Part shown: positions 5,941 through 8,312 of the stretch, in pieces
Layout: the number at the start of each line of letters is the position of its first letter
Position numbering within the stretch: position 1 is the stretch's first letter
Origin: JANLQB01 sp043735935
GTDB taxonomy: Bacteria > Verrucomicrobiota > Verrucomicrobiia > Chthoniobacterales > Chthoniobacteraceae
Assembly: GCA_043735935.1 (NCBI GenBank)
Contig: JAYTDO010000087.1
Coordinates: forward strand, 1-8,312
DNA: 8,312 nt
Reading direction: 5' to 3'
Program-made: the position numbers and the translations under genes
Notes under the pieces: model-generated
The model's database searches: none
Told to the model about the DNA's origin: nothing
The model's input: only the letters and a program-made list of their open reading frames with translations

Positions 5941-6720
5941 AAACGTGTCATTCCCTGTCTCGACGTCCACGATGGCAAAGTCACCCGTGGCGTCCAGTTC
6001 GGCCGGGCGGAATCCGGCGGCTTGCGCGAGGTGGGCGACCCTGTCGAACTGGCCCGCCGTTACAACGACCAGGGCGCCGACGAGATGGTCTTTTTCGACA
6101 TCACCGCCAGCGCCCACGGGCGGCATTCGATGGTCGACGTCATCGAGCGGACCGCCGCGCATTGTTTTATGCCGCTGACCGTCGGCGGCGGCATTCGGAC
6201 CGTGGAGGATATGAGCGTGATGCTCAAAAGCGGGGCGGACAAGATCAGCATCAACTCCAGCGCCATCACCGTCCCGGGGCTCATCAGCGCCGGTGCCGAA
6301 CGTTTCGGGAGCCAGTGCATCGTCGTTTCCATCGACGCAAAAAAAACGGGACCCGACCGCTGGGAAGTCTTCATCCAGGGCGGTCGCAAAGCCACCGGCA
6401 TCGACGCCGTCCTTTGGGCCACCGAGGCGGTCGGGCGCGGTGCAGGCGAGATCGTGCTGAACTCGATCGACGCCGACGGCACCAAAGCCGGCTACGACCT
6501 CGTCATCACCCGGCGCATCAGCGAAGCCGTCGGCGTCCCCGTGGTCGCCAGTGGCGGAGCAGGCACGCTGGCCCACCTCGCCGAAGTCCTCCGCGAAGGC
6601 TGCGCCGATGCCGTCCTCGCCGCGAGCATCTTTCACTTCGGCGAATTCACCGTCGCCGACGTCAAAACCTACCTCACCGGGTGCGGCCTCCCGATGCGGC
6701 CCATCGAGCGCCTCGTTTAA
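5932..6720 (+). CDS. hisF: Imidazole glycerol phosphate synthase, cyclase subunit HisF
   Basis: HisF takes ammonia delivered by the glutaminase HisH and converts PRFAR into imidazole glycerol phosphate and AICAR, linking histidine and purine synthesis in the cytoplasm. The 262-residue beta/alpha barrel is clear: catalytic D11 in IPCLDV, second catalytic aspartate D135 in VVSIDAKK, phosphate-binding TVGGGIRT (83-90) and ASGGAGTL (206-213), and SIDADGTKAGYD (178-189). Compared with Thermotoga HisF (D11, D130) there are five extra residues between F23 and the GDPVEL motif, in the catalytic beta1-alpha1 loop, and K19 is R19. The ATG at 5932 gives the exact family N-terminus M-L-T-K-R-V-I-P-C-L-D; no Shine-Dalgarno is visible before it. 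No other his gene is in the window, so histidine genes appear scattered. The gene ends in a stop-codon overlap with folP. Confidence 0.97.
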   Translation: MLTKRVIPCLDVHDGKVTRGVQFGRAESGGLREVGDPVELARRYNDQGADEMVFFDITASAHGRHSMVDVIERTAAHCFMPLTVGGGIRTVEDMSVMLKSGADKISINSSAITVPGLISAGAERFGSQCIVVSIDAKKTGPDRWEVFIQGGRKATGIDAVLWATEAVGRGAGEIVLNSIDADGTKAGYDLVITRRISEAVGVPVVASGGAGTLAHLAEVLREGCADAVLAASIFHFGEFTVADVKTYLTGCGLPMRPIERLV

Positions 6721-7553
6721 GCTTCCGCCGCCTCTACCATCCGCACGGCCTGCGCCGCCGCGCGCACATTGTGGACGCGGAAAAAATTCGCCCCGCGCAG
6801 CATCCCGGCCACGATGCAGGCCACCGTGCCCGCGTCCCGATCCGCCGGATCGGCTACGCCGAGCACTTCGCCGATCACCGTTTTCCGCGAGACCGGCAGC
6901 AGCACGGGCCGCTCGAACTTTTCCAGCGCCGCCAACTCCCGGTAGATGCGGAGATTGTCGTCCCGCTGTTTGGCAAAATCGATCCCCGGATCGAGCACCA
7001 ACGCCTCACGCCCCAGCCCCGCGGATTCCGCGAGAGCGATCTTTTCGGTAAAAAACGCATCGAGCGCCCCCATCACGTCCGCGTAACCCACATGCGTGTG
7101 CGCCACCTTCGGCACACCGACGCTGTGCATGATGAGCAACGCCGCGCCGGTCTCCGCGCAGACCCGCGCGTTTTCGTCGGTCGGCAGCCCGCCGATGTCG
7201 TTGAGAAGATGGCCACCCGCTTGCAGCGCCGCGCGCGCCACTCCGGGCCGCCACGTGTTCACCGACAACCATTGCGGACCCTCCCAACGTTCGATAAATC
7301 GCACCAGTCGCTCCGCCTCCAATTCCTCCGGCACCGGCCCGCGATTGGTGCGCGCGCTTTCCGCTCCGATGTCGATCACATCCGCCCCGTCCGCCACCAG
7401 CGCTCGCGCCCGCGCGAGCGCCGCGTCCACATCCTCGATGCCATCGCCCGAAAAGGAATCCGGCGACAAATTCACGATCCCCATGATGAGCGGGCGGCGC
7501 GAAAAGGTGAGCACATCACCGCGGGCGAAAAGTTCCATTGAACGTCCATCCAT
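6717..7553 (-). CDS. folP: Dihydropteroate synthase homologue (pterin-binding TIM barrel)
   Basis: DHPS joins 6-hydroxymethyl-dihydropterin pyrophosphate to p-aminobenzoate in folate synthesis and is the sulfonamide target. The product is 278 residues (E. coli 282). Family motifs run in order: MGIVNLSPDSFSGDG (24-38), DIGAES (61-66), NDIGGL (118-123), DPGIDF (188-193), SRKTVIG (222-228) and RVHNV (259-263). Conserved binding residues include N28, N118, D188, K224, R259 and H261. Several usual signatures are altered: loop-2 STRPG reads SARTNRG, SVDT reads SVNT (N99) and HDV reads HNV. It may therefore be an atypical DHPS or a related pterin-binding enzyme. Start at ATG 7553 (a second in-frame ATG at 7538); reading further upstream would enter the previous gene out of frame. 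It lies 35 bases downstream of the repeat-protein gene and overlaps the end of hisF. Confidence 0.85.
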   Translation of the reverse strand: MDGRSMELFARGDVLTFSRRPLIMGIVNLSPDSFSGDGIEDVDAALARARALVADGADVIDIGAESARTNRGPVPEELEAERLVRFIERWEGPQWLSVNTWRPGVARAALQAGGHLLNDIGGLPTDENARVCAETGAALLIMHSVGVPKVAHTHVGYADVMGALDAFFTEKIALAESAGLGREALVLDPGIDFAKQRDDNLRIYRELAALEKFERPVLLPVSRKTVIGEVLGVADPADRDAGTVACIVAGMLRGANFFRVHNVRAAAQAVRMVEAAEA

Positions 7554-7588
7554 AGCGCCGCCCGCGACGAGCGCAATCCCCGCCGGGC

Positions 7589-8312
7589 TCAATTCTCCCC
7601 GAGGTTTCGCAGCAGTTCCGTCCGCATCGCCTCGGTGACCGCCGGAGTCTGCTGGAGCCACGTCCGCGCGCCCACCTTGTCCTGCCGCCGCCACTGCCAC
7701 ACCGCCTGCTGGATGCTGTTCTGGCGCTGGTCGGCGTTCGCGATCGTCGCCGCCCATGCTGCCGCTCCCGCGGGATCGGTCGTGACCACCGCACTCGCGA
7801 AAGCCGACACCGCCGTGTCTCGACGATCGCCAGCGGGGAATTTTTCGATCCACGCCGCAGCCGTCGCGGGGTCCTGCGTCGCCCACTGGCGGGCGATGTT
7901 TCCGAGCGCGTCCACCTCCGGATGCTGCTGCGCCCACGCCGCGGCCGCCGCGGGATCGTTGCCCGCCCACGTGCCGGCGATGCTCGCGAGCGCCTCCTTT
8001 CGCGCATCGCCCTGGAGCATCGTGCCCGCATTGCCGAGCGCCTGCTGAGGATCGCTCGCCGCGAGGGTGCCGAGGCCGCTCGTGATCGCGCTGTCCCGCG
8101 TCTTCGCGTCGGAAATCCCGCGTGCCCACGCAAGCGCCGCGGCGGGGTCGCTCCCCATCCATGTCGAGACGACGTTCCCGAGCGAGTTCCGATCGGGATC
8201 AGGATTCTGAATGCAATACTCCGCCGCCGCCCGGGGATCTTCGCCCGCCCAGCGCCCGACGATATTCCCGACGGCGCGCGCGCGCAGTTCCGGCGTCGCC
8301 AGTCGCCCGGCC
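7589..8312 (-). CDS. W/DP tandem-repeat protein of unknown function, C-terminal part
   Basis: The open frame enters from the right edge and ends at 7589, giving 240 visible residues; the start lies outside the window. An ATG at 8158 is internal to the repeats and not a real start. The protein is a tandem array of about 31-residue helical repeats of the form G-x(3-5)-W-A-x-x-D-P-A-A-A-x-A-W followed by a short linker and Arg/Asp. The D-P pairs fall at visible residues 25, 55, 87, 119, 147 and 179, with a degenerate D-K at 211: spacing 28-32. Ala and Trp spacing suggests paired helices stacking into a solenoid, comparable to TPR or HEAT folds. Such repeats are, to my knowledge, frequent in large uncharacterised verrucomicrobial proteins. 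Localisation cannot be judged without the N-terminus. It is probably co-transcribed with folP. No function is assigned. Confidence 0.85.
   Translation of the reverse strand, partial: AGRLATPELRARAVGNIVGRWAGEDPRAAAEYCIQNPDPDRNSLGNVVSTWMGSDPAAALAWARGISDAKTRDSAITSGLGTLAASDPQQALGNAGTMLQGDARKEALASIAGTWAGNDPAAAAAWAQQHPEVDALGNIARQWATQDPATAAAWIEKFPAGDRRDTAVSAFASAVVTTDPAGAAAWAATIANADQRQNSIQQAVWQWRRQDKVGARTWLQQTPAVTEAMRTELLRNLGEN

Noticed and set aside
6162..7541. A long plus-strand open frame across the end of hisF and antisense to folP
   Set aside because: Arg/Pro-rich translation with no domain; hisF and folP occupy the region with clear motifs.
7554..8162. N-terminal extension of the folP frame upstream of 7553
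   Set aside because: The extension is an out-of-frame reading of the W/DP repeat gene, low-complexity Arg/Gly-rich, and absent from DHPS proteins.

Overview
The window is GC-rich bacterial chromosome made almost entirely of core-metabolism genes, packed tightly on both strands. The most likely source is a member of the Verrucomicrobiota (Chthoniobacter/Spartobacteria-like). That placement is inference. It rests on a DUF4912 protein, a protein built of about 31-residue W..DP..A repeats, and an ammonium transporter with a long N-terminal extension before its membrane core. No rRNA, tRNA, CRISPR array, insertion sequence or prophage was seen.

Layout, left to right. The start of a class V (alanine-glyoxylate type) aminotransferase runs off the left edge on the minus strand (1-209). 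It is divergent from hemB, porphobilinogen synthase of heme biosynthesis (263-1249, plus). A probable bidirectional terminator (about 1269-1294) separates hemB from a minus-strand nitrogen operon: amt (1683-3335) followed by the PII gene glnK (1326-1664). A 269-base region upstream of amt holds a good sigma-54 type -24/-12 element (3466-3481, minus) and, in the presumed leader, an inverted repeat (3400-3433). Further right on the minus strand are a XerC-type tyrosine recombinase (3605-4501) and, upstream of it, a DUF4912 protein (4544-5770), probably one transcription unit. An AT-richer divergent region (5771-5931) leads to hisF of histidine biosynthesis (5932-6720, plus). hisF converges on folP-like dihydropteroate synthase (6717-7553, minus) with the two stop codons interlocked. 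Upstream of folP and probably co-transcribed is the C-terminal part of the W/DP repeat protein (7589-8312, minus, open at the right edge).

Functionally, only amt-glnK is a clear working unit: the transporter brings in ammonium and the PII protein senses nitrogen/energy status and gates it. The other genes are housekeeping functions that do not form one pathway.

No obviously new multigene system is present. The most interesting signal is at the scale of the whole window. The plus strand is G-rich over about the first 3.8 kb and C-rich after about 5 kb, whichever way the genes point. This is the change expected where replication forks meet. A xerC-type gene lies in the transition, and a 29-base dif-like imperfect palindrome (5912-5940) lies just past it, overlapping the hisF start codon. 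Other points worth checking are departures from the usual active-site motifs in the FolP homologue, a 5-residue insertion in the catalytic loop of HisF, and the uncertain start of the DUF4912 gene.
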